From the NCBI RefSeq assembly GCF_003332305.1, contig NZ_QOIO01000011.1, positions 1-64,000 of the forward strand: DNA of 64,000 nucleotides, in the 5' to 3' direction. How positions within the stretch are numbered: the first letter of the stretch is position 1; each line of letters begins with the position of its first letter. Below are positions 34,573 through 42,529 of this stretch, in pieces. The notes below the pieces were generated by a model, which ran no database searches, had not been told where the DNA came from, and worked only from the letters and a program-made list of their open reading frames with translations. Source of the DNA: Microvirga aerophila (GTDB lineage: Bacteria; Pseudomonadota; Alphaproteobacteria; Rhizobiales; Beijerinckiaceae). The translations under genes were made by a program, and so were the position numbers.

Positions 34573-35190
34573 TCACGCCGCCTGCTTCAGCAACCCTTCC
34601 GCCGCAAGGGCCTCCCGGACCTTCGGGCGCGCGGCCACCCGGTCGAGGAAGGCGCGCAGGTGGCCATATGGAGTCAGGTCCACGGCGTGGTAGTTCGCCC
34701 AGCTCGTCACCGTGAACAGGTAGGCGTCGGCAATGGTGAAGTGTTGGCCAGTCAGGTATGGCCGGGTGGCCAGCGCCTGGTCCAGATAGGCGAAGCGTTG
34801 GGCGAGCTTGTCCTTCGTGGCCTGTTTCACGGCGTCCGGCGTGGTGGGGTTCCACAGGGGGCCGAAGCCCTTGTGGATCTCCGACGCGATAAAGGCGAGC
34901 CACTCGTTCAGGCGGTGGCGCTCCATGGTGCCGTGGGCGGGCGCAAGACCAGCTTGCGGCTGGCGGTCGGCCACGAATTGCAGGAGGGCCGCCGCTTCGG
35001 TCAGGACATCGCCTTCGGCCAAGGCAAGGGCCGGCACGTAGCCCTTCGGGTTGATGCTAAGAAAATCCGCGCCGGTTTCGGTCTTGCGGGCCGCCAGATC
35101 AACCTTCTCCAAGCTGAGGGGCAGGCCAGCCTCGCGGGCGGCGATGTGAATGGCCAGGGAGCAGGCACCGGGAGCATAATAGAGCTTCAT
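34573..35190 (-). CDS. Glutathione S-transferase
   Basis: This 205-residue beta/GstA-type GST has the N-terminal thioredoxin fold MKLYYAPGACSLAIHIAARE (catalytic Tyr/Cys region of the beta class) and INPKGYVPALALAEGDVLTE (the cis-Pro and Glu/Ser glutathione-binding site). The helical C-terminal domain contains FTIADAYLFTVTSWANY. It conjugates glutathione to electrophiles. The start is firm, with AAGGAAAACCTGAC upstream. It is the distal gene after doxX on the same strand, and likely controlled with it by the MarR-type regulator. Confidence 0.95.
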   Translation of the reverse strand: MKLYYAPGACSLAIHIAAREAGLPLSLEKVDLAARKTETGADFLSINPKGYVPALALAEGDVLTEAAALLQFVADRQPQAGLAPAHGTMERHRLNEWLAFIASEIHKGFGPLWNPTTPDAVKQATKDKLAQRFAYLDQALATRPYLTGQHFTIADAYLFTVTSWANYHAVDLTPYGHLRAFLDRVAARPKVREALAAEGLLKQAA

Positions 35191-35223
35191 GTCAGGTTTT
35201 CCTTGTTTGGCGGTTGAGGTGGC

Positions 35224-35676
35224 TCAGGCGGCAGCGCGTCCGAGGGTCGGGGCCGGACGGCCGAAGGGCAGGGAGCGCGAGGGGCTGAGGGCATGGGCGC
35301 CGTCGCCGAGAAAGGCCTGCGCAACCGACAGCACGATCAGGTATAGCGGGTATTCCCAGCCGCCGCCCGTGCTCGAGAAGACCCAGCCGTTGCCGAGATG
35401 GACCCAGGCCGCGCCGAACAGGACCGGCAGGAGGGCAAGTGACACCCAGCGGCTCTGAACGCCGAGGACGAGAAGCGCGCCGCCGATAAATTCAGCCCAG
35501 AAGGTCGCGTAGGCGAGGAATGCGGGCAGGCCGAGGGACTCGAAGTACTGGGCCGTGCCAGCCAGGGTGAAGGTCATCCACTTCAGGACGACGCTGTGGG
35601 CGATGAACATGATGCCGAGGGAGACGCGGAGCAGAAGAGCGCCATAGGCTTCGGGAGTAGGAGTGGTGCGGGTCAT
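35224..35676 (-). CDS. DoxX family membrane protein
   Basis: This 150-residue protein has four membrane helices of the DoxX/DoxD type (LLLRVSLGIMFIAHSVVLKW, AYATFWAEFIGGALLVLGVQ, WVSLALLPVLFGAAWVHL, EYPLYLIVLSVAQAFLGD). The family includes the quinone-linked subunit of archaeal thiosulfate oxidase and many stress-induced proteins. The start ATG 35676 is chosen because GGAGG is 6 nt upstream. It is co-oriented with the GST gene and divergent from marR. Confidence 0.92.
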   Translation of the reverse strand: MTRTTPTPEAYGALLLRVSLGIMFIAHSVVLKWMTFTLAGTAQYFESLGLPAFLAYATFWAEFIGGALLVLGVQSRWVSLALLPVLFGAAWVHLGNGWVFSSTGGGWEYPLYLIVLSVAQAFLGDGAHALSPSRSLPFGRPAPTLGRAAA

Positions 35677-35686
35677 TGGAACCTCC

Positions 35687-35748
35687 ATGCAGATGCATAG
35701 ATATATGAATGCACTTGCATCGAAATGTCAAACATGATGCAATTGCAT
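35687..35748. promoter_or_regulatory. Triple ATGCA-N2-TGCAT operator between doxX and marR
   Basis: Three 12-bp copies lie in the divergent gap: ATGCAGATGCAT (35687-35698), ATGCACTTGCAT (35709-35720) and ATGCAATTGCAT (35737-35748, a perfect palindrome). Their spacing of 22 and 28 bp puts copies on nearly the same helix face. MarR proteins bind such palindromes and usually repress themselves and the divergent gene. Confidence 0.65.
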
Positions 35749-35772
35749 AGAAAACAGGGGAGCTTTGCCGTT

Positions 35773-36216
35773 ATGCAAGAACCACCCGAAGCTGTCACCG
35801 ACGCCTGGGTTCGCCTGATCCGGGCCGGGCGCGAGGTGGCGGGGAAGATCGAGGCCGACCTGAAAGGGGCAGGCTTCCCGTCCCTTGCCTGGTACGACGT
35901 CCTCCTGTCCCTCAAGAAGGCGCCGGACGGGCGGCGCACGCCCCGGGAGATCGAGCACGAGTTGCTGTTCGAGCAATACAACCTCTCCCGGCTCCTCGAC
36001 CGCATGGAGGCGGAGGGCCTTGTGAAGCGCATTCCGTTTCCGGGAGACAAACGCCGTCAGCTCATCGAGATCACCGGGGAGGGGCGGGCCCTGCAGCGGC
36101 ACATGTGGTCGGTCTACGGTCCGGCGATCAGCCGCTATCTGGGCTGCCGGTTCGGCGAAGGGGAGGCCAGGCAGCTCGCCAGCCTTCTCCAGAAGCTCAT
36201 GGGCCCGGATGAATGA
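35773..36216 (+). CDS. MarR family transcriptional regulator
   Basis: This 147-residue dimeric winged-helix regulator has the helix-turn-helix and wing in EHELLFEQYNLSRLLDRMEA, then EGLVKRIPFPGDKRRQLIEI. The N-terminal helices follow MQEPPEAVTDAWVRLIRAGR. The start at 35773 is preferred because GGGGAG precedes it and the in-frame ATG at 35725 would put the third operator copy inside the coding sequence. It probably senses a phenolic, thiol or electrophile signal and represses doxX-gst; ligand and target are inferred from position and the operators. Confidence 0.88.
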   Translation: MQEPPEAVTDAWVRLIRAGREVAGKIEADLKGAGFPSLAWYDVLLSLKKAPDGRRTPREIEHELLFEQYNLSRLLDRMEAEGLVKRIPFPGDKRRQLIEITGEGRALQRHMWSVYGPAISRYLGCRFGEGEARQLASLLQKLMGPDE

Positions 36217-36303
36217 TCCGCAAACCGATCGGAAAACCAGGATCGAAGAACGATCACCCCGTCACCGCGTTCATACCCTTATACGGCTAACGAGGATCGG
36301 GAC

Positions 36304-36852
36304 GTGAGTGCGGGACAACAGCATATGTTGAGCAGGTGGCGTCGGGGCTCTTGGGCGCTTGCGATTCTTCGATCACTGGTCCTCATCGTTCCGATGATTG
36401 CCGCCGCACCGACGATGAGCGCCCCGGCGGCGCGGCCTGGTTCGACCGCGATCCGGACGCCGGATCTCGACGAATCCGTCCGCTGGTATCAGGACAAGCT
36501 TGGCTTCCGCCTCCTGGCAACGCGCAACTTCGTCCAGGAGCGGATGGCTACTCTGGAACGCAGCGGCTTCCTGCTTGAGATTCACGAGGTTGACCATCCG
36601 ATGCCGCCCGGCTCGTCATCCGATCCTCAGACGACGGCGGCCACCCGCGCTCCCTTGGTCTATCTTCTTGTGCCGGATGTGGACCGTGAGATCCGACGTC
36701 TACGCCAGGAGGGCGTCGAAATCCTCGAAGAGCCCGGAGACGATCTGGAAGGCGAGTACCGCACCGCTCAGATCCGCGACAACGGCCGCCACAGGATCGA
36801 GCTGCGCGAGCCCCTGAGCGGCGACGTCAGCTTCAATTCCGTAGGCCGGTGA
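36304..36852 (+). CDS. VOC (glyoxalase/bleomycin-resistance-type) protein with N-terminal signal
   Basis: This 182-residue protein starts at GTG 36304 (GAGG 8 nt before). It has a hydrophobic N-terminal segment (ALAILRSLVLIVPMIAAAP), then one VOC domain: TAIRTPDLDESVRWYQDKLG, FLLEIHEVDHPMPPGSSS, VYLLVPDVDREIRRLRQEGV and RTAQIRDNGRHRIELREPL. Metal-binding His/Glu are partly present. VOC members include glyoxalases and dioxygenases, and the substrate is unknown. The signal segment would send it to the periplasm, unusual for a VOC enzyme. An alternative ATG is at 36325. Confidence 0.75.
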   Translation: MSAGQQHMLSRWRRGSWALAILRSLVLIVPMIAAAPTMSAPAARPGSTAIRTPDLDESVRWYQDKLGFRLLATRNFVQERMATLERSGFLLEIHEVDHPMPPGSSSDPQTTAATRAPLVYLLVPDVDREIRRLRQEGVEILEEPGDDLEGEYRTAQIRDNGRHRIELREPLSGDVSFNSVGR

Positions 36853-36863
36853 GGCGAGGCCTT

Positions 36864-37688
36864 TTAGGTGAAAAGCTCCGGGTCGGGGCCGATGCGGCCG
36901 CCCGGATTATCAAGCTGGTCGATCACGCTCATATCGTCCGCGTCCAGATGGAAGTCGAACACGTCGATGTTTTGATGGATGCGCGACGGCGTCACTGATT
37001 TCGGTATCACGATCAGGCCGTTGTCGAGATGCCAGCGCAGGATGACCTGGGCCGGACTCTTGCCGTGCTTTCGCCCGATGGCGGCAATGCGCTCGTCTTG
37101 GATCAGTGTGCCCTGTCCGAGGGGACTCCAGGCTTCTGTCGCGATCCCATGCTTCGCGTGGAAGGCGCGCAGTTCCCTCTGCTGGAAGCCAGGGTGAAGC
37201 TCGATCTGGTTGAGAACCGGCACGACGCCGGTCTCGTCGAACAGCCGCTGCAGATGTGCGATCTTGAAGTTGGACACGCCGATGGATTTCGCGCGTCCTT
37301 CCTGCTTCAGCTTGATGAAGGCCCGCCAGGTATCCGCATAGGCCTCGCGCTTCCAGACCGGCCAGTGGATGAGGTAGAGGTCGACATAATCCAGCCCCAG
37401 GCGCTTCAGGCTCGCGTCGAAAGCTTTCAGCGTGGTGTCGTAGCCCTGGTCGTCGTTCCAGAGCTTGGTGGTGATGAAGAGATCCTCCCGCCCCACATCC
37501 GTCGCGCCGATCGCCGCCCCGACGCCTTCTTCGTTGCGGTAGATCGCAGCCGTATCGATGGAGCGGTACCCGGCGTCGATGGCCTCCCGGACGGCCGCCG
37601 CGGCCTCGTCGTTTGGGACTTGCCAGACGCCGAAGCCGAGCTGAGGCATGATCCTGCCGTCGTTGAGCGTGACACTGGGATGGGACAT
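36864..37688 (-). CDS. Aldo/keto reductase
   Basis: This 274-residue NADPH-dependent oxidoreductase has the AKR catalytic tetrad in context: Asp/Tyr in RSIDTAAIYRNEEGVGAAIG, Lys in DLFITTKLWNDDQG, His in VDLYLIHWPVW. The cofactor region is SIGVSNFKIAHLQRLFDETG, and the C-terminal VILRWHLDNGLIVIPKSVTP completes it. It resembles the 2,5-diketo-D-gluconate reductase group (AKR5), reducing aldehydes and ketones. The start at 37688 has ACGAGGA 6 nt before it. Confidence 0.93.
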   Translation of the reverse strand: MSHPSVTLNDGRIMPQLGFGVWQVPNDEAAAAVREAIDAGYRSIDTAAIYRNEEGVGAAIGATDVGREDLFITTKLWNDDQGYDTTLKAFDASLKRLGLDYVDLYLIHWPVWKREAYADTWRAFIKLKQEGRAKSIGVSNFKIAHLQRLFDETGVVPVLNQIELHPGFQQRELRAFHAKHGIATEAWSPLGQGTLIQDERIAAIGRKHGKSPAQVILRWHLDNGLIVIPKSVTPSRIHQNIDVFDFHLDADDMSVIDQLDNPGGRIGPDPELFT

Positions 37689-38042
37689 CGGCATTCCTCG
37701 TCTCTGGGTTGGAAGCATGAGCCGGAACAGCTAGGGCGGGTTCCCCCCAGGACAAAGCCGCGGAACGCAGAGCCGCCTTGCGTTTTGCAGGGGCGGAGGT
37801 CGTCGCAGGGTGGTCGGAAGCCTACGTCGTGGCTGGCGAAGGCCCGCCCGAGTCCAGACGAAAGGAGGCGGGGTCCCGGATCGGGGGCTGGCGGCTCTTC
37901 ATGCAATATATTATAATATAGTAAACACGTCAGCTCGGTGCCTTTCCGTTTTTGAGTGCCTGAAAGACTGACGTGTCGATTTGGGGGGCACATGCCGGGA
38001 TGGGGGAGCTGGGAATCCGTCCAGCAAGAGGCCGGATATACC
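37689..38042. other. Intergenic region with AT palindrome
   Basis: Between the aldo/keto reductase and the histidine kinase (divergent), TATATTATAATATA (37907-37920) is a perfect 14-bp palindrome in otherwise GC-rich DNA, near the likely kinase promoter. No gene was seen. Confidence 0.4.
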
Positions 38043-39047
38043 ATGCCGAAGCTCAGCGAGCAGAACTACCGGACGCTGATCGAGCTTTGCCCTGACGCTC
38101 TGATCGTTCACGACGGCCGGACCATCCTTCTGGCCAATCCGGCCATGGCGCGCCTGGTCGCGGTGCCGTCCGCCGTCGGGATTGTCGGGCGCGCCATTCT
38201 GGATTTCGTGGCTCCTTCTTCGCAGGCCGTTGTAGCGGAGCGCATCCAGCACATGCATCGCGCCGATCCGGCGCGCCTCATCAACGAGACGTGGAGCCGA
38301 GTCGATGGAACCGAGGTTGAAGTCGAAGTCGCGGTCGCGCCGATGCCTTGGGTTGGGCCGACAGCCGCAATGGTCATCGTCCGCGACGTGACGGAGCGCC
38401 GCCGGCTGGAGGCCGAACGCGAAACCTTGCTGGCCGAGAAGGAGCTTCTCATGCGGGAGGTTCATCACCGGGTCGCCAACAGTCTGCAGGTGGTGCGGGG
38501 ACTTCTCAATCTGCAGGCCCGCGGCGCCACATGCGAGGAGGTGCAGATCCAGCTCCGCGCAGCCTCGGCGCGGATCAGTACGATCGGCATCCTGCACAGC
38601 CGCTTGCAGAAGGACAACTCCGCCGTGGAAGGGGAGGTGACCGCCTATCTCGAGGGCGTGATCGCGGATCTTCGCATGTCGTTGGGTGAGAGCTACAAGC
38701 GGCCCATCATCCTGGATGCAGCGGAAGAGCCTCCATTGACGCTCAAGGCGGATCTCCTTGTCGCCTTGGGGTTGATCGCCGCCGAGGCGGTCACGAACTC
38801 CATCAAGCACGGCGAGGGCGAGATCCGGATCTGCCTGACCAAGAACGACGGCAGCCTGACCCTCACCATCGAGGATGAGGGCCAGGGCTTTCCGTACGGC
38901 TTCGACCCGGCAAAGGACGGCAAGGGCCTGGGCATGCGCATGATCGCGTCTCTTACGCAGGCGAGGGGCGGTAAGGTCACCGTAGGCGCGCCGCACGCCG
39001 GCGCTTTCGTCCCCCAGAGTCGGATCGCCGCCATCCTGCCCCTGTAG
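38043..39047 (+). CDS. PAS-HisKA_2 family histidine kinase
   Basis: This 334-residue cytoplasmic kinase has a PAS domain (1-125, EQNYRTLIELCPDALIVHDG and WVGPTAAMVIVRDVTERRRL). The HisKA_2-type H-box is EVHHRVANSLQVVRGLLNLQ, typical of general-stress and light-sensing kinases. The ATPase part has LIAAEAVTNSIKHGEGEIR, DEGQGFPYGF and KGLGMRMIASL. In related alphaproteobacteria such kinases phosphorylate PhyR to set the general stress response; no response regulator is adjacent, so this is inference. The start at 38043 (MPKLSEQNYRTL) has GAGG about 11 nt upstream; the frame from 37956 is less likely. Confidence 0.88.
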   Translation: MPKLSEQNYRTLIELCPDALIVHDGRTILLANPAMARLVAVPSAVGIVGRAILDFVAPSSQAVVAERIQHMHRADPARLINETWSRVDGTEVEVEVAVAPMPWVGPTAAMVIVRDVTERRRLEAERETLLAEKELLMREVHHRVANSLQVVRGLLNLQARGATCEEVQIQLRAASARISTIGILHSRLQKDNSAVEGEVTAYLEGVIADLRMSLGESYKRPIILDAAEEPPLTLKADLLVALGLIAAEAVTNSIKHGEGEIRICLTKNDGSLTLTIEDEGQGFPYGFDPAKDGKGLGMRMIASLTQARGGKVTVGAPHAGAFVPQSRIAAILPL

Positions 39048-39178
39048 CGGGGCCCCAGGCAGGACAGCCCTATGGGCATGTCTACAGGCCGGGGAGACGC
39101 ATAACTGTATGTTGACATGCCTGTCGGTCAGGCGTGGAATCTGGTGCGCTGGGGTGGCCTCTTGGACGGGAGGAAACC

Positions 39179-39589
39179 ATGGAACGCCTTAACCGTCGCC
39201 ATGCGCTGATCAGTCTTGCGATCGCGCCCACGCTTCTTTCAGCCGAACAAGCCGCCGCTCAAGGGTCTGGTCCGACAGAGGGTCGGGAAATCGCTCCTGG
39301 CGTTCGTCGCGTGGATTATACGAAGCGGGAAACGATGATCCCGAATTACAAAACGGTGTCCATGCGGGACAACATCTACCAGCCGGGCGCCAGCACCAGC
39401 GGCTCAACCATGGCCAATGATATGGTCTGTCACATCCTGGAGGGCGAACTGACGGTCGACACGGGCTCTGGTGACACCTTGTACAAAAAGGGCGACGTGT
39501 GGTCGTGCGCCAAAGGCATGCCCGAGCGCAGCAAAAATACCGGCAGCACGGTTGCGATCATGCGGGTGATCGACATGCTGACCACATAG
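39179..39589 (+). CDS. Secreted cupin-fold protein
   Basis: This 136-residue protein has a signal peptide (MERLNRRHALISLAIAPTLL, ending EQAAAQ), with two arginines before the hydrophobic core that may make it Tat-type. The mature part has a single cupin-like barrel: NIYQPGASTSGSTMANDMVC, HILEGELTVDTGSGDTLYKK, GDVWSCAKGMPERSKNTGS. Classic metal-binding His residues are few. Function is unknown. GGAGG lies 5 nt before ATG 39179. Confidence 0.8.
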   Translation: MERLNRRHALISLAIAPTLLSAEQAAAQGSGPTEGREIAPGVRRVDYTKRETMIPNYKTVSMRDNIYQPGASTSGSTMANDMVCHILEGELTVDTGSGDTLYKKGDVWSCAKGMPERSKNTGSTVAIMRVIDMLTT

Positions 39590-39646
39590 CAATAGGCCCG
39601 TCGGAACAGGGCCATTCTTTCAATGGCGCATGACAGGGTGCGATAA

Positions 39647-39675
39647 GAAAAAGGCCGGATTCGATGTCCGGCCTT
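39647..39675 (-). terminator. Terminator of the metNIQ operon
   Basis: Minus strand AAGGCCGGA, 7-nt loop, TCCGGCCTT with one more pair is followed by TTTCTTA. It lies 25 nt past the metQ stop. Confidence 0.85.
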
Positions 39676-39699
39676 CGGTAGCGAGGTTCGACAGGAGCC

Positions 39700-40485
39700 T
39701 TACCAGCTCGTGAGAACCGCGCCTTTGAACTTCTCCTCGACGAACTGCTTCACTTCCGGGGTGCGGTACGATTCGACCAGCGCCTTGACCCAGGGCTTGT
39801 CCTTGTCCTCGGCGCGCACGGCAATGATGTTGACGTACGGACCCTTCGGGTTCTCGCGCGTGAGCGCATCCTTCACCGGATCGAGTCCAGCCTGGGTGGC
39901 GTAGTTGGTGTTGATCACGGCGGCATCCACGTCGTCCAGCACACGGGGCGCCTGAGCAGCGTCGATTTCGACGAACTTGAAGTTCTTGGTGTTGGCCGTG
40001 ATATCGAGGATGGTCGGCTTGAAGCCAACGCCCTCTTTAAGCTTCAGAAGCCCCTTGTCCTGCAGGAGCAGGAGCGCGCGGCCACCATTCGTGGGATCGT
40101 TCGGGATCGCGATGGTCGCGCCGCTCGGCACGGCGTCGAAGGCCTTGTGCTTCTTCGAATAGATGCCGATCGGGAAATTCACGGTCTGGGCGACGGTTTC
40201 GATCTTGTAGCCGCGATCGGTCTTCTGGTTGTCGAGATAGGGCTGGTGCTGGAACGAGTTGGCCTCGATCTCGCCGGAAGCGAGCGCGGCGTTCGGCACC
40301 ACGTAGTCGGAGAATTCCACGATCTTGAGATCGAGGCCCTTCTTGGCGGCGATCGGCTTCACGGCTTCGAGGATCTGGGCGTGGGGGCCCGGGGTCGCGG
40401 CGATGCGAATGGTTTGCGTCTGCGCCAGGGCCGGCAGGGCGGCCAGGGACAGGAGGGCGGCCAGGCCCAGTTTCTTGAACGACAT
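39700..40485 (-). CDS. metQ: Methionine ABC transporter substrate-binding protein
   Basis: This 261-residue NlpA/MetQ-family protein has a signal peptide (MSFKKLGLAALLSLAALPAL, ending ALAQ) without a lipobox Cys, so it is probably a soluble periplasmic form rather than the lipoprotein of E. coli. The mature protein starts QTIRIAATPGPHAQILEAVK, and the family motifs GEIEANSFQHQPYLDN and IAIPNDPTNGGRALLLLQ contact the amino acid. It feeds D/L-methionine to MetNI. It is the last gene of metNIQ, 30 nt after metI. Confidence 0.95.
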   Translation of the reverse strand: MSFKKLGLAALLSLAALPALAQTQTIRIAATPGPHAQILEAVKPIAAKKGLDLKIVEFSDYVVPNAALASGEIEANSFQHQPYLDNQKTDRGYKIETVAQTVNFPIGIYSKKHKAFDAVPSGATIAIPNDPTNGGRALLLLQDKGLLKLKEGVGFKPTILDITANTKNFKFVEIDAAQAPRVLDDVDAAVINTNYATQAGLDPVKDALTRENPKGPYVNIIAVRAEDKDKPWVKALVESYRTPEVKQFVEEKFKGAVLTSW

Positions 40486-40515
40486 GGAAGACTCCTTGTT
40501 ACTCGTTGGAAAAGA

Positions 40516-41181
40516 TCAGCTGTGACGAACACGTTTGTTGAGATGGCGTGACAGGCGGTCGCCGATGCTCTGGACAACTTGGACCAGCACGATGAGAACG
40601 ACCACGACGGCGAGCATCGTCTCCGGCATGAAGCGCTGATAGCCGTAGCGGATGCCGAGGTCGCCCAAGCCTCCGCCGCCCACCGCCCCAACCATGGCCG
40701 AGTAGCCGATGAGCGACACCACCGCGAGGGTCAGGCCCAGCGCGATCCCCGGCAGGGCTTCGGGGATCAGAACCTTCAGGACGATCTGCAAGGGGCTTGC
40801 CCCAAAAGCGCGGGCCGCTTCGATGAGGCCTTGGTCGACCTCTCGGATCGCGCCTTCGATGAGCCGCGCGATGAACGGCGTCGCGGCGACGGTCAGCGGA
40901 ACGATGGCGGCGCTGGTGCCGATGGAGGTGCCGGCGATCAGGCGGGTGAACGGAATGATCGCCACCACCAGGATGATGAAGGGCGTGGAGCGGGCCGCGT
41001 TGACGATCACGCCAAGACCCCGATTGACCCACGGGGCTGCATAAAGCTCGCCCTTGCCGCTGGTGGCGAGAAAGATGCCGAGCGGCAGGCCGAGCAGCGT
41101 GGCGATGCCGGCGGAGACCGCCACCATGTAGAGAGTTTCGCCGGTGGCGCTGGCGATCAGGCGGATCATCTCAGGCGACAT
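40516..41181 (-). CDS. metI: Methionine ABC transporter permease
   Basis: This 221-residue permease has about five or six helices and the EAA-type motif in [20 protein letters not shown]. The N-terminal [20 protein letters not shown] and [20 protein letters not shown] are characteristic. It dimerises with two MetN ATPases. It overlaps metN by 11 nt (41171-41181). Confidence 0.95.
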   Translation of the reverse strand: MSPEMIRLIASATGETLYMVAVSAGIATLLGLPLGIFLATSGKGELYAAPWVNRGLGVIVNAARSTPFIILVVAIIPFTRLIAGTSIGTSAAIVPLTVAATPFIARLIEGAIREVDQGLIEAARAFGASPLQIVLKVLIPEALPGIALGLTLAVVSLIGYSAMVGAVGGGGLGDLGIRYGYQRFMPETMLAVVVVLIVLVQVVQSIGDRLSRHLNKRVRHS

Positions 41182-42307
41182 GGCCGAGAACCTCCGTGTC
41201 GAGACCGTATTGCTTCAGGAAATCGATGGTCGTCTTGAGGGATTGTTCCGGCACGCCGATGACCAGGGTGCCGCAGGGGCGGCCTGCGATCTCGTCCACG
41301 GAGCCGGCCAGAATATTGGCCTCGATGCCAAGGTCGCGGGCGAGACGCGCCAGCACCGGGTCGGTGGCGTGCGGGCCGCGGAAGCCGATGCGGATCACGG
41401 CCTGGCTGCCAGGCTTCGGCTCGGGCTGCAGGCGGTTTGCCACGTAAGGCGGAAGGGCGCGGCCGGTCTCGTCTCCCAGGAAGGAGCGCGTCACCTCATG
41501 CTGCGGGCGGGTGAAGACATCGAACACGTCGCCCTGTTCGACGATGCGGCCGCCCTCGATCACCGCCACGTCGCGGGCGATGGAGCGGATCACGGCCATC
41601 TCGTGGGTGATGAGCACGATGGTCAGCCCGAGTTCGGCGTTGATGCGGGCCAGAAGGTCGAGGATCGAGCGGGTGGTTTCCGGGTCGAGGGCGGAGGTTG
41701 CCTCGTCGGACAGGAGCACCTTCGGGTTGGTGGCGAGCGCACGGGCAATGCCGACGCGCTGCTTCTGGCCGCCTGACAACTCGGACGGATAGCGGTTGCG
41801 CTTGTCCGAAAGCCCGACCAGGGCAAGCAGTTCCTCGACCCGGGTTCTGATTGCCGCCTTGTCGTAGCCGGCCACTTCGAGCGGCAGGGCCACGTTCTGG
41901 GCCGCCGTGCGGGAGGACAGGAGATTGAAGTGCTGGAAAATCATGCCGATCGAGCGCCGCGCATGACGGAGCGCCGCCTCGGGCAGGGCCGAAATGTCGG
42001 CCCCGTCGACGATCACCCGGCCGGAGGAGGGCTTCTCCAGTCCGTTGACGAGGCGGATCAGAGTCGATTTACCCGCGCCCGAGCGGCCAATGATCCCGAG
42101 AACCGAGCCCTGCGGCACCGCGAGGTCGACGCCCTCAAGCGCACTCACCGGCAAGCCGTCGCGGCCGGCGAACACCTTCGTGATCTTCTCCAGGCGCACG
42201 ATCGGCTCCGCCGGGACAAGGCGTTGGAGCGGCTGGTCGCCGAGATATCCGAGAGGGGCGTTCATGGGTCGATCAGGCTCGGTCTTGATGGGTGATACGG
42301 GTGACAT
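41171..42307 (-). CDS. metN: Methionine ABC transporter ATP-binding protein
   Basis: This 378-residue ATPase has Walker [11 protein letters not shown]-loop in [10 protein letters not shown], signature [15 protein letters not shown] and Walker [16 protein letters not shown]. The C-terminal NIL/ACT-like regulatory domain (about 300-378) binds methionine and shuts off transport when the amino acid is plentiful. AAAGG 6 nt before ATG 42307 supports this start; the Met at 42265 is an alternative. It is the first gene of metNIQ. Confidence 0.96.
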   Translation of the reverse strand: MSPVSPIKTEPDRPMNAPLGYLGDQPLQRLVPAEPIVRLEKITKVFAGRDGLPVSALEGVDLAVPQGSVLGIIGRSGAGKSTLIRLVNGLEKPSSGRVIVDGADISALPEAALRHARRSIGMIFQHFNLLSSRTAAQNVALPLEVAGYDKAAIRTRVEELLALVGLSDKRNRYPSELSGGQKQRVGIARALATNPKVLLSDEATSALDPETTRSILDLLARINAELGLTIVLITHEMAVIRSIARDVAVIEGGRIVEQGDVFDVFTRPQHEVTRSFLGDETGRALPPYVANRLQPEPKPGSQAVIRIGFRGPHATDPVLARLARDLGIEANILAGSVDEIAGRPCGTLVIGVPEQSLKTTIDFLKQYGLDTEVLGHVA

Positions 42308-42338
42308 ATGATGCCTTTGTTCTCCAAGTCAACCTTTT

Positions 42339-42373
42339 CGTTCTTTATAACGGACTGTACGTTGTGAAGAACG
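42339..42373 (-). promoter_or_regulatory. 14-bp-arm dyad upstream of metN
   Basis: CGTTCTTTATAACG and CGTTGTGAAGAACG are inverted copies with 12 of 14 bases matching, separated by GACTGTA. It lies 32 bp from the metN start codon. As a plus-strand RNA the two mismatches become G-U pairs. It fits an operator for a dimeric repressor, or possibly a leader hairpin of the divergent ABC gene. No known SAM riboswitch pattern was recognised. Confidence 0.6.
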
Positions 42374-42529
42374 CTCTATAGGGGCGCTCAGTCGTGATGT
42401 CGATGCCTGGGATATCTGGTCACAGGCTCGTTATGTTGGAACTTTCTCCTTTCTTTTGCCATGAGCGCGGTTGATCGCCCCCTGCGCGCCTGACTAAACA
42501 GGCAGAGTCGAGTTTTTGAGGATATGTTC

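Noticed and set aside
42308-42529. SAM riboswitch before metN
   Set aside because: Neither SAM-I nor SAM-II core sequences were recognised; only a DNA dyad is visible.
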